From an uncultured bacterium (GTDB lineage Bacteria; Cyanobacteriota; Vampirovibrionia; Gastranaerophilales; Gastranaerophilaceae), in the NCBI GenBank assembly GCA_949282215.1, contig CASDPF010000016.1, forward strand, positions 1 through 37,658: a stretch of 37,658 nucleotides of DNA, in the 5' to 3' direction. Both the position numbers and the translations under genes were made by a program. The notes beneath the pieces are model-generated. The model was not told where the DNA came from, did no database searches, and worked only from the letters and a program-made list of their open reading frames with translations. Below, in pieces: positions 23,305-31,479 of this stretch. Position 1 is the stretch's first letter; every line of letters starts with the position of its first letter.

Positions 23305-25059
23305 TTATTTTGCAAAAAATCCCGAAATTTTACTTTGAATTTCTTTTAATACATCATTTAAGCCCTGCATATCATTTTCAGCATTTTTCATAGCTGCAGT
23401 AAGCATTTTATTGCACTCTTGCATTAAAGCTTTATATTCTTTACTTGAAGAATAAAGTTTATTATTTTCTTTTTTAGTCTGTTTTTTTTCAATCAATTCT
23501 GTTTTTTTAGACTTTATAATTTGTCTTGGCTGATTTATATATTTATGAAACTCCTGAATTTCTTCTTTAGCTTTTTTTACCAATGGTTCTATATTCAATT
23601 CTTTAAGTTCAACATCACTGTAATATCTAAGCACAGGAGGAAGCATTGTCGGATAAGAAGGATTGAAATTTTTAACAACCATATCCTTATCTACCAATAC
23701 ATACTCGCTATTACCGTTTTTTGACACACATATACGAATCAGGTTACTATCTCCGGAATTATTCATTTTCAAAACAGAAATTTTTTCCCCGTCGTCGTTT
23801 TTAAAAATAAAACCTCTTTGTCCGCCTATTGCCCCCCATTTCGGATAAGAAGTTTTTAAATCCGATATAGCATGAGAATTTAGATTAGAAAAATTATCTG
23901 TAATAGCTCTATATGCATTATCAATAACTTCAATATCAGAAGCAATAAGGCCATCCAGCCTACCAGTTACCGGACCAATAGCTTTTTGATATAAACTATT
24001 TGCAATATACTTATCAAAATCTTCAAGTTTTTTTTGATAATCTGAAGTTAATTTTTCAAACCTTGGTAAAACTTCTTTGACGGATAATTCATCATAAAAA
24101 AGTAATTTAGGTGGTATTATACTAAAATTTTTCGAATTAAAATTTGAAACGAGTTGGTTATCTTTTATCAAAAAGCCATCTTGAATTTCATCATTTTTAT
24201 CTAAGACCATAATCCTCGTAAGTTTACCATGTTCAGGATGCTCAAACTGTTTATATAAAACCTGATTTTGTTCATCTCCAATATTTTTTAAAATATGAGT
24301 AGGTTGTTTCGCTTGAAGCTTATAATCGTTGAAATCTATTTTTAATTTCAAAGCAGTTTTGCGAGAAAACGATTTTAAAACTTCATCTATATGATTATAT
24401 AAAAATTCAATGTCTTTCATTCGATTAACTGTATCTGAATTAAAATTAAAAGTATTAGGTTTTAAATACATTCCATCAAACTTGTTTAAAAACTGCCTGA
24501 ATTTAAGCATTGCAAAATCTAAATCATCTAATATATTCTTTAAATTTTCCTCAACCGGTTTATCAAAAGTTAAAACATTTGCATTAGCAGGAAATACGAA
24601 TACACTATTTTTATTAGTATCCTCAAGAAGTTGTTCAGAATTTTTTACAGTAAACGAATCCAAAACAAATTTTTCATCCCATAGACTACTGCCTCTACGA
24701 ACAACAACTTTTATTAAATTTCGCCCGTCTTTGCCATCAGGCACTCTCACTAAAATTGTTTTATTTTTATCGCCACAATTATGAAAAGTAAACCCTCGAC
24801 CAGATTTAAAATTTTTATATTGTTTTTCAATAATTTCAAGACCTTCAGGACTTTTCTCAGAAATCTTTGCTAAAATATCATTATACGCATTTGCAATAGA
24901 AGATATTGATAATGCAGTATCTCTGGTTAACCGTTCTAAATTAGCGGTAAAAGCAAAACTATCATTGGATTTTTTTACGTTATAACGGTTTTGAACAAAA
25001 TAATTATTATTAACAGGTTTATTGGAGGATCTATAATTATTTAGATAAGTAATTTTCAT
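23305..25059 (-). CDS. Unknown protein with three diverged internal repeats
   Basis: Not recognised. 584 residues, soluble. The N-terminal 40 residues are Asn/Tyr/Lys-rich and end in SFAFTAN (34-40), the Ser-Phe motif. Three copies of a domain of about 150 residues follow, at about 50-190, 212-352 and 375-508. Each has a helix, a GFxF-like strand (GRGFTFHN in copy 1, RGFIFKN in copy 3), a strand resembling NLIKVVV/LTRIMVL/NLIRICV, then a FVLDSFTVKN/FLIKDNQLV/YVLVDKDMV strand, then a PP(K/V)LxxY-type turn and a helix ending in KFRQFL/DFDKYI/EFHKYI. The last 70 residues are a charged coiled coil. No Shine-Dalgarno is seen before the ATG. Role unknown. Confidence 0.78.
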   Translation of the reverse strand: MKITYLNNYRSSNKPVNNNYFVQNRYNVKKSNDSFAFTANLERLTRDTALSISSIANAYNDILAKISEKSPEGLEIIEKQYKNFKSGRGFTFHNCGDKNKTILVRVPDGKDGRNLIKVVVRRGSSLWDEKFVLDSFTVKNSEQLLEDTNKNSVFVFPANANVLTFDKPVEENLKNILDDLDFAMLKFRQFLNKFDGMYLKPNTFNFNSDTVNRMKDIEFLYNHIDEVLKSFSRKTALKLKIDFNDYKLQAKQPTHILKNIGDEQNQVLYKQFEHPEHGKLTRIMVLDKNDEIQDGFLIKDNQLVSNFNSKNFSIIPPKLLFYDELSVKEVLPRFEKLTSDYQKKLEDFDKYIANSLYQKAIGPVTGRLDGLIASDIEVIDNAYRAITDNFSNLNSHAISDLKTSYPKWGAIGGQRGFIFKNDDGEKISVLKMNNSGDSNLIRICVSKNGNSEYVLVDKDMVVKNFNPSYPTMLPPVLRYYSDVELKELNIEPLVKKAKEEIQEFHKYINQPRQIIKSKKTELIEKKQTKKENNKLYSSSKEYKALMQECNKMLTAAMKNAENDMQGLNDVLKEIQSKISGFFAK

Positions 25060-25160
25060 ATAAAGTATAAAACCGGTAAATAAAATTTTTGCCCTAAAAA
25101 TCTTAAATAAAACTATTATAACTTATTGCCAAAATACGAAACATATATTACATACTAGTA

Positions 25161-25886
25161 TTATTTAATCATTTTATTATAAAGCCTCAAAAACCAAGGC
25201 TCGGAATTTTCATCCAATCTTTTATCCATGAAAGTGATATACTCAGGAAAATCCCCGCGAAATTTATTTATTTTATCAATTACAGCTCTTTCAGGTTTAT
25301 TATTATAATCCATTATTCTATAACCGTTTTTTAATTGAAAAGGAACAGCCATATTATCAGAAGCCAGAAAAACATCAGTATATATGCCTTTGGAACAAGC
25401 AATTGCTTTATCCATAAGTATTGTAGCCACATGATTTTTTCTATAGTCTTTTCTCACTGCAACAGAATCTACATAACAAGTTTTATTATCAAACAAGCCT
25501 GAAATATCTTTAAAAGTATTAGTAACAACCGCTCCACACAATTCACCTACAGAGTTTCTGGCTTCTAACACACTAAGATTATCATCATTATCAATAAACA
25601 TTTGTTTATAGTAATTTTTAATTCTATCTAACATAGAAATATATTTATTATAATTTTTTGGATCTTTATATTGAATAAGGGAAGGATCCTTCGTATTATT
25701 TATAAAGTTATCAGCAAAAAACTTCGTAATTTCTTTTAGGTTTCTCTCATCTGCAATATCATTATCTGTAAGTTCTTTTACAAATAATGCACCCTTTTTT
25801 GTCATAATCCGAAAATGCGGGATTGGATTATTTTTGGAACAAAAATTTATAGAATACTTATCATTTGATACTTTATTTACTAACAA
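25161..25886 (-). CDS. GNAT family N-acetyltransferase
   Basis: A GTG at 25895 and a TTG at 25886 are both in frame; the AAGGTGAG site overlaps the GTG and is well placed for the TTG, which gives 241 residues. Residues about 105-200 (GTG numbering) form a GNAT domain: strand GELCGAVVTN, strand TCYVDSVAVRKDY, then the acetyl-CoA loop RKNHVA, a variant of RxxGxG/A with His for the first Gly, then helix TILMDKAI. VFLASDNMAVPFQLKNGYRI gives the final Nx4AxxxYxxxGF-like element. The N-terminus contains SINFCSKNN (15-23), a variant of the Ser-Phe motif. It is the last gene before tRNA-Leu; the target of acetylation is unknown. Confidence 0.78.
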   Translation of the reverse strand: MLVNKVSNDKYSINFCSKNNPIPHFRIMTKKGALFVKELTDNDIADERNLKEITKFFADNFINNTKDPSLIQYKDPKNYNKYISMLDRIKNYYKQMFIDNDDNLSVLEARNSVGELCGAVVTNTFKDISGLFDNKTCYVDSVAVRKDYRKNHVATILMDKAIACSKGIYTDVFLASDNMAVPFQLKNGYRIMDYNNKPERAVIDKINKFRGDFPEYITFMDKRLDENSEPWFLRLYNKMIK

Positions 25887-25923
25887 GATTCTCACCTTTT
25901 ATAGATTATTTAGAATAATACAT

Positions 25924-25950
25924 AAAAAACTCCCTGTTTATGGGAGTTTT
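25924..25950 (-). terminator. Terminator of tRNA-Leu
   Basis: AAAACTCCC (25926-25934) and GGGAGTTTT (25942-25950) form a 9-base stem around a 7-base loop. On the minus strand GGGAG is followed by six T residues, directly after the tRNA-Leu gene. Confidence 0.82.
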
Positions 25951-25957
25951 AAAAATT

Positions 25958-26043
25958 TGCCGAAGGCCGGAGTCGAACCGGCACGTGGGGTGAACCACAC
26001 CAGATTTTGAGTCTGGCACGTCTACCAATTTCATCACTTCGGC
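25958..26043 (-). tRNA. tRNA-Leu (anticodon CAA)
   Basis: On the minus strand acceptor GCCGAAG pairs perfectly with CTTCGGC, the anticodon stem CCAGA/TCTGG surrounds CTCAAAA (anticodon CAA, reading TTG), and a long class II variable arm (GTGGTTCACCCCAC) is present. The T arm is GCCGG/CCGGC with TTCGACT. Discriminator A is at 25958 and CCA is not encoded. Confidence 0.97.
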
Positions 26044-26079
26044 ATATATCGAAGTACATGAACTTTCGTCCGTAAGACT

Positions 26080-26107
26080 ATCTTATCAAAAACAAAATAA
26101 AATTCAA
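26080..26107 (-). promoter_or_regulatory. Promoter of tRNA-Leu
   Basis: On the minus strand TTGAAT (26102-26107) and TAAGAT (26080-26085) are 16 bases apart, with TG one base before the -10 (extended form). The start would be about 30 bases before the tRNA. Confidence 0.55.
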
Positions 26108-26117
26108 TAGTTTTTTA

Positions 26118-26126
26118 TGGTAGAAT
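26118..26126 (+). promoter_or_regulatory. Extended -10 promoter of the 26167 gene
   Basis: TGGTAGAAT is a TGnTAGAAT extended -10, followed by a leader of about 35 bases that includes an AGGAGA site. Confidence 0.45.
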
Positions 26127-26166
26127 ATATTTAAGGTTAAAAGCATTTTAGGAGAAACTAAAGATT

Positions 26167-26640
26167 ATGGACGCAAAAATAGAAATTATCGGAGGGGTTA
26201 GTTTTAACCATAAGATTATAAAGAATTTTAATTTATATGACCAAGAATATAACGTCACATTAAATAATGGAACTAAAATCATATATAAAGAACAGCCAAA
26301 AGAAAGAGAAGCTAAAGTTGAGCAAGACAAAACCAATAGAATTGATTTTATGGGACTATACAATGCAACAATCATTGATACAAAAGAAAATGATGTCTAT
26401 AGACTGATGGGCTGTGAAAATGTCACAATCATTGCTGATAGAATTATAAAAGACAACTTTGATAATCATATTAAATTCGACAGTGATTTAATACTTATAT
26501 CTAACAGAAGACTTTCAAACGGGCATATTCAAACTTCTAAAAACAATATCCTTAAACTAAATAAAGGGGATTTATACAAACTTATTGATGATACCAACAT
26601 TTCTGTAGCAGAAGAAGATAAAAAAACAGTATTAGAATAA
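26167..26640 (+). CDS. Unknown small beta-rich protein
   Basis: Not recognised. 157 residues, with ATG at 26167 and AGGAGA about 10 bases upstream. The sequence reads as successive beta strands (KIEIIGGVSFNHKII, YNVTLNNGTKIIYK, LYNATIIDTKEND, VYRLMGCENVTIIADRII) with frequent Asn and Asp at turns. No signal peptide or membrane segment is seen. Lys and Glu are abundant near residues 43-56. It stands between tRNA-Leu and a secreted protein gene. A small hairpin with AAAATAT/ATATTTT arms lies 54 bases after the stop. Confidence 0.72.
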   Translation: MDAKIEIIGGVSFNHKIIKNFNLYDQEYNVTLNNGTKIIYKEQPKEREAKVEQDKTNRIDFMGLYNATIIDTKENDVYRLMGCENVTIIADRIIKDNFDNHIKFDSDLILISNRRLSNGHIQTSKNNILKLNKGDLYKLIDDTNISVAEEDKKTVLE

Positions 26641-26694
26641 TTTTTTCAAATTCCTCTTCAAATCTTTACTTTAATAATAATATACTTATAAATT

Positions 26695-26711
26695 AAAATA
26701 TCGGATATTTT
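26695..26711 (+). terminator. Weak hairpin between 26167 and 26761 genes
   Basis: AAAATAT (26695-26701) and ATATTTT (26705-26711) surround CGG. The stem is all A-T and no T run follows it, so a terminator role is doubtful. Confidence 0.25.
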
Positions 26712-26760
26712 TATAAATAAAATAACGCACTAAGATTTATCTGTAATACGAAGAGGGTTT

Positions 26761-27537
26761 ATGAAAAAAATATTGTTAATTAGTTTTGCTATGCTGATAG
26801 GAATAACAAGTGCAAATGCTGATGCCTTAACCGGCGGAGTATCAACTGTCGGACTTGGGAATAAAGTTGTTGATGCTAATACCAACGCCCCTATTTCCGG
26901 AGCTCAAATTAGTCTGCCAAAACAAAATTATACAACAAAATCTGACGAGAACGGAAATTTTAATTTAAATGCAAACTTCAGCGGCAACACAATTATGTCA
27001 GTAAAAAAAGACGGCTATAAACCGTTTTCGCTGACTATTGATGAACATATAGCAGCTCGTCCGATGGTACTGGGCATCCAAAAAAGTAACGGTATGGAAG
27101 TAGTGATTGAATCAGCAATGATCCATCTCGGAGATAATAATTTTTCAGCAGGCTCAGCTAACTCAGACCAATTCAAACTTAAAGCAATCGGCCCATTTTA
27201 TACAAAAACCTTTAAAATGAGTTCAAATACCCTTAACTTGAATAACTACTTAGTAATCGGCTCCATAATAGGAATAGATACTGCAATGGCACGTGCTATG
27301 GGTCAGAACTCAGTCAGAAATTCCTTTTCAAGCCCGCCTGAAGTCTATTTTAACGGAACAAAAATTGCAGAAATCCAACTAAACGGCGACAATCAAAAAA
27401 TAAAATTACCCAATAACCTAATCCGAGCCGATAACGTTAACGAAGTCACAATTCAGACAGGTAAAAACCTGACACAACATGCCTACGTTGATTATGACGA
27501 TATCGAACTGATGAATCTTTCTATCCAGAGTGAATAG
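26761..27537 (+). CDS. Secreted protein with carboxypeptidase-regulatory-like domain
   Basis: 258 residues with a clear signal peptide (MKKILLISFAMLIGITSANA, cleavage about residue 20). The mature N-terminus carries a CarboxypepD_reg-like/Ig-type beta domain (about 33-100): VVDANTNAPISGAQISL, DENGNFNLNANF and SVKKDGYKPFSLTI are the hallmark strand and GY(K/E)P segments. The second half (about 115-258) is beta-rich and may bind carbohydrate or protein, and ends in a YVDYDDIELMNLSI strand. It should be periplasmic or outer-surface. The ATG follows AGAGGG only 3 bases away. A role at the envelope or in glycan handling is inferred from the domain, not shown. Confidence 0.78.
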   Translation: MKKILLISFAMLIGITSANADALTGGVSTVGLGNKVVDANTNAPISGAQISLPKQNYTTKSDENGNFNLNANFSGNTIMSVKKDGYKPFSLTIDEHIAARPMVLGIQKSNGMEVVIESAMIHLGDNNFSAGSANSDQFKLKAIGPFYTKTFKMSSNTLNLNNYLVIGSIIGIDTAMARAMGQNSVRNSFSSPPEVYFNGTKIAEIQLNGDNQKIKLPNNLIRADNVNEVTIQTGKNLTQHAYVDYDDIELMNLSIQSE

Positions 27538-27617
27538 CCTAAAACTATACAAATATTAACATTCCTAGCTATTTTTCCATATTTTTAATAGAATATTAGA
27601 ATAAGGGAGATGTGAAA

Positions 27618-29180
27618 ATGGAATTAATTCTGGATGTATTATATATTTTTATAGCACTATACACTCTGTACTTTTTAGGACTATCTTTAAGAAATCTTAG
27701 CGATAAAAAATTTGCAAAAGAAAAAAAATATTCTCAATATGAAGAAAAAGATAATCTTGCAGTTGTAATCTACGCACATAACAATAAAAAAACACTTGCA
27801 AACCTAATCAGAGAAATAAAATCACAAGACTATCCTATAAATAACTTTAGAGTATTTGCGATTTTGGACAACTGCACAGACGGCTCTCAGGAACTATTTG
27901 CAGACGATAACTTTATTCATGTAATAGATGTAAAAGGTGTCGGAACCATCGGGAAGGATCAAGCTATTTCAATTTTATTAGAACAGCTTTCACACGATGA
28001 TTTAATTGATTCATACGTATTTATTGATGCAGACAGAAGTATTGCATCAGATTTTCTTTCTACAGTAAATGCTGCACTCACAAATGCACATGTAATAAGC
28101 GGTGAAACAATTATAGACTTGAGAAACCTTGGACCTATTGATAGAATTAAAGCAGCTTACCAAAAATATCATATGAATTTCATGAGAAAAGCTCGTTCTT
28201 TGTTTGGACTGGCAGCTCAAGCCGATTCAGGGGTTTTTATAATTAAACAGGAAATCGTAAAACAAATTGGTGATGTTGATTTCAAAGATATTGATAGTGA
28301 ACTTAAATACAGCCTACTACTTTCTAAAATAAAATGTAAATGTACATACAATCCTAATATTCAAACAATAGTGGATACAACAAATTACATGTTTAGAAAA
28401 CCAAGGCTATCTAAAAGATTAGACCTATTTAAAAATTGCATACCAGAATTATTCAGCAAGAATTTTGTATTTACAGAACATGCAATATCTCTTATCTACC
28501 CTAATATATGGTTTTTAATGATTGGATATGCAATTATCTTAAAACACTCTCTATACTATCATTTTATGGTAGATTTTAAAATAGTTCTTTTAAGTTTTAT
28601 AACTCTTATCATCGCATTTGGTCTAAGTTTAATCAACGCAAAATTAACAATTAAAGAAATAGGTTACTTATCACTTTATCCGCTTTATTCACTTTGTCAT
28701 TTGATTAATAATTTCCCGCTTATAAGAATGATAAAAAATAAAATCAAAGGGGTGGAAGATTTACCAAAAGACACTGAAAAAATGGTAGTAGACGTTGTAG
28801 TCACTGCCGGCAATAAAGATTTAAACTGCAAGCTTGAATTCATCTCAGAAAAAGGGCTTTGCAAAATAAGGTTTATTTTCAAGAACAAAAAGTTTACGAC
28901 ATCAAGTCATATAAGAATGATAGATGCATTGCAGGAATTAAAAATGAAACTGGATGATTACGGATTTATCCTGAGGATTTGCAGTTGCTGCTCCTGCTAT
29001 AAGCCTTGTGTAGACGGTTCTACTAATATGCTGAAAGGTATATGTATGAGTGATTATCCGGCACCATCACTTGGCGAGCCTAAAAATACATTAATCTGGA
29101 ATACTTGTACAAACTTCACTCCTGCTAAATTAAACAACATCATTTCAGAAATGATTAATCAAGGAGAGAAAGAGGAATAA
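27618..29180 (+). CDS. GT2 membrane glycosyltransferase with Cys-rich C-terminus
   Basis: The ATG at 27618 has GGGAG 8 bases upstream, better than the GTG at 27612, and gives 520 residues. An N-terminal TM helix (ELILDVLYIFIALYTLYFLG) precedes a GT2 domain: LAVVIYAHNNKKTL, ILDNCTDGS and the DxD-like VFIDADRS (about 136-143). Two or three further TM helices lie at about 295-370. After them comes a cytosolic-looking domain of about 130 residues ending in a Cys cluster (ATG numbering C455, C457, C458, C460, C464, C476, C497). Processive glycan synthases share the core, but the Cys domain is unusual and may bind zinc or iron. Acceptor and sugar are unknown. The 3' end overlaps folC by 26 bases. 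Confidence 0.82.
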   Translation: MELILDVLYIFIALYTLYFLGLSLRNLSDKKFAKEKKYSQYEEKDNLAVVIYAHNNKKTLANLIREIKSQDYPINNFRVFAILDNCTDGSQELFADDNFIHVIDVKGVGTIGKDQAISILLEQLSHDDLIDSYVFIDADRSIASDFLSTVNAALTNAHVISGETIIDLRNLGPIDRIKAAYQKYHMNFMRKARSLFGLAAQADSGVFIIKQEIVKQIGDVDFKDIDSELKYSLLLSKIKCKCTYNPNIQTIVDTTNYMFRKPRLSKRLDLFKNCIPELFSKNFVFTEHAISLIYPNIWFLMIGYAIILKHSLYYHFMVDFKIVLLSFITLIIAFGLSLINAKLTIKEIGYLSLYPLYSLCHLINNFPLIRMIKNKIKGVEDLPKDTEKMVVDVVVTAGNKDLNCKLEFISEKGLCKIRFIFKNKKFTTSSHIRMIDALQELKMKLDDYGFILRICSCCSCYKPCVDGSTNMLKGICMSDYPAPSLGEPKNTLIWNTCTNFTPAKLNNIISEMINQGEKEE

Positions 29181-30324
29181 CCTCTTTTAGCATATAAAAA
29201 GAACCGCAGACTATAGTAAGAGTATTATTTTCTTTTGGTAATTTTTCTAATGATTCAAATACTTTTGATTCAATTTGACAAGCTTGTTTAAGTTCTTCTA
29301 TAGTTGCAGAATTTGGATATGAAAAATGATTTAAATAAACTTCATCATTACGTTCAAAAAGTATCTCCATCATTTTTTTATAATCTTTATTTTTCAAGCA
29401 TCCAAACACAAACCTGCGTTTCATATTCGGGAAGTAAAAGTCCAAACTCTCCTTTAATGCCATTGCCCCATTTGGATTATGTGACCCATCAATCATAAGA
29501 TTATACTCTTTTATAAATTGAAACCTGCAAGGATGTTTAACATTAGTAAGTCCCAATTGAATAGTATCCTCTGAAATTTCAGGAAAAACTAATCTTATAG
29601 CTGCAAGTGCTAATGACAAATTTTCTTGCTGATAAACGCCTTTTAAACTTAAGTTCTTAGTATTTTCAAAAGGTGCTACCATTAATAACAAAGACTCATT
29701 CTCATCAGCCTTATCTTTTATAGCTTCATACCCCTCGCTCGTCACAACAGGACAACCTTTTTTAATAATGCCGGCTTTTTCAAAAGCTATTTTATCTTTT
29801 GTCTCACCGAGCCTTTCTGTATGATCTAAATCAATATGAGTAATAATTGCACAAAGATTTTTCTTTATAACATTTGTAGCATCAAATCTTCCACCCAATC
29901 CTGTTTCCAATACAACAACATCAACATTTTGTTCATCAAAATATTTAAACATAACAGCCGTAAGAATTTCAAACTCAGTTAAATGAATATCATTTTTATC
30001 TGCGACATCACAAATAGAAAAAACAAGCCTTGCAAAATCTGTATGCGAAATATTAAATCCATGAACTTTTATTCTTTCGGTATAATCAAAAATATGCGGA
30101 GAGGTATATACTCCTACCTTTTTACCCGCTTCCTCCAAAACTGCTGCCAAAATTGCACAAACAGAACCTTTCCCGTTTGTTCCTGCAACATGGATATATT
30201 CAAGGTTATCCTGAGGATTACCGATTAAATCTAAAATTTCTGAAATTCTATCAAGCCCTAAGTTTACATAAAACTTACCCTGAGAAGTCAAAAGCTCTAC
30301 TGCATCTTCATACGTGTAATTCAT
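29155..30324 (-). CDS. folC: Folylpolyglutamate/dihydrofolate synthase FolC
   Basis: 389 residues of the Mur ligase superfamily. The P-loop is HVAGTNGKGS (45-54), followed by TSPHIFDYTERI (about 74-85), a FolC-specific segment. Later VVLETGLGGRFDATN and HIDLDHTERLG carry the ATP/Mg residues, and MIDGSHNPNGA marks the C-terminal domain. FolC adds glutamates to folates, and often also joins dihydropteroate with glutamate; which activity is present cannot be told. It is slightly short but intact. The ATG at 30324 lacks a Shine-Dalgarno and lies 48 bases after murG, so it may be the last gene of the mur cluster or have its own promoter. Confidence 0.93.
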   Translation of the reverse strand: MNYTYEDAVELLTSQGKFYVNLGLDRISEILDLIGNPQDNLEYIHVAGTNGKGSVCAILAAVLEEAGKKVGVYTSPHIFDYTERIKVHGFNISHTDFARLVFSICDVADKNDIHLTEFEILTAVMFKYFDEQNVDVVVLETGLGGRFDATNVIKKNLCAIITHIDLDHTERLGETKDKIAFEKAGIIKKGCPVVTSEGYEAIKDKADENESLLLMVAPFENTKNLSLKGVYQQENLSLALAAIRLVFPEISEDTIQLGLTNVKHPCRFQFIKEYNLMIDGSHNPNGAMALKESLDFYFPNMKRRFVFGCLKNKDYKKMMEILFERNDEVYLNHFSYPNSATIEELKQACQIESKVFESLEKLPKENNTLTIVCGSFYMLKEVIPLSLLD

Positions 30325-30372
30325 AAATATAAATTAAATCAAAATAATAGTATAATCAAGTTGAAAAATTTA

Positions 30373-31479
30373 TTAAACTAAATTCTCCAATTGTTTAACA
30401 ATTTTATCGACACCGTCATACTTTGCAAGCTTCATAGCAGCACCTTGCAATTTAGCAAGTTTTTCTCTATCAGTAATCAATAGAGTTAAATTCTCTAACA
30501 GTATTTTTTCATTAATATCATGATCCTCAATATACAATGAAGCCCCCTGTTCGAGCATATATTTTGCATTTTTTCTTTGATGGTCTGCAGCAGCGTGCGG
30601 ATATGGAATTAGAATAGATGCAATACCGCTAGCCTCAATCTCAGACAAACTCAATGAGCCTGCTCTTGATACGGCAATATCTGACGCCTTTAATACTGTA
30701 ACCATATCATCAAAATAAGGTCTTACAATTAAACTCTTATCAGCTTCATACTCAGGATAAATTTTAATTAATTGTTCTACAACACGCTCAAAATTCTTGC
30801 GACCCGTTTGGAAAATAACCTGCACATCATACTTATTAGTCAAAGTCTTAATAACTTCAACTGCAGCATCATTAATAGCTCTGGCACCTTGCGAGCCACC
30901 CATAATGCACACTGTCAGCTTATTAGGCAATAACCCTAAAGCCTTTCTTGCTTCAGGTTTTAAAAGCGTTCTGAATTTTGAACGAATAGGATTACCGTTA
31001 ATATAGCAATTAGGATTATTAACAAAGTTTCTAGCACACTCAAAAGCAAGAGATACTGCTTTTGCATAAGGAGCGAGTTTTCTCGTCACCAATCCTGGTT
31101 GAGCATCACAATCATGCATCATATAAGGAATTTTTTTAATAATACAAGCGATTAGAATAGGTGCAGATACATAACCTCCTGTGCCAAATACAGCATCGGG
31201 CTTATATTTACTGAGATACCCTAAAGAAACAATAACAGCCACAAGCAGTTGAAAAGACCAATGAATTAACTGAAAACCAACTTTTCTTGGCATTCCATGA
31301 ATATTAACAGGCAAAAATCCATAACCTCTATTTTTAACAATACCAAACTCAAGGTTTTCAGGATTGCCGACATAATAAATATTATTCCCCTGCTCTGCAA
31401 GCACATCTGCAACAGCTACTGCAGGGTATATATGTCCCCCGGTTCCTCCACCTGTTATAAAATACGTTTTATCAGACAT
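30373..31479 (-). CDS. murG: MurG, lipid II synthase (GlcNAc transferase)
   Basis: 368 residues from the ATG at 31479, which has AAGGA upstream and overlaps ftsW by 8 bases; the frame is open two codons further to a TTG. MurG motifs: GGGTGGH (10-16), a second Gly-rich segment FGTGGYVSAP (about 96-105), and the UDP-GlcNAc site in the C-domain (SRAGSLSLSE, PYPHAAADHQ). It transfers GlcNAc to lipid I at the inner face of the cytoplasmic membrane, giving lipid II. It directly follows ftsW. Confidence 0.96.
   Translation of the reverse strand: MSDKTYFITGGGTGGHIYPAVAVADVLAEQGNNIYYVGNPENLEFGIVKNRGYGFLPVNIHGMPRKVGFQLIHWSFQLLVAVIVSLGYLSKYKPDAVFGTGGYVSAPILIACIIKKIPYMMHDCDAQPGLVTRKLAPYAKAVSLAFECARNFVNNPNCYINGNPIRSKFRTLLKPEARKALGLLPNKLTVCIMGGSQGARAINDAAVEVIKTLTNKYDVQVIFQTGRKNFERVVEQLIKIYPEYEADKSLIVRPYFDDMVTVLKASDIAVSRAGSLSLSEIEASGIASILIPYPHAAADHQRKNAKYMLEQGASLYIEDHDINEKILLENLTLLITDREKLAKLQGAAMKLAKYDGVDKIVKQLENLV

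Noticed and set aside
24410-24784. 124-residue plus-strand ORF opposite the repeat protein
   Set aside because: Antisense shadow with no RBS, hydrophobic and Ser-rich composition.
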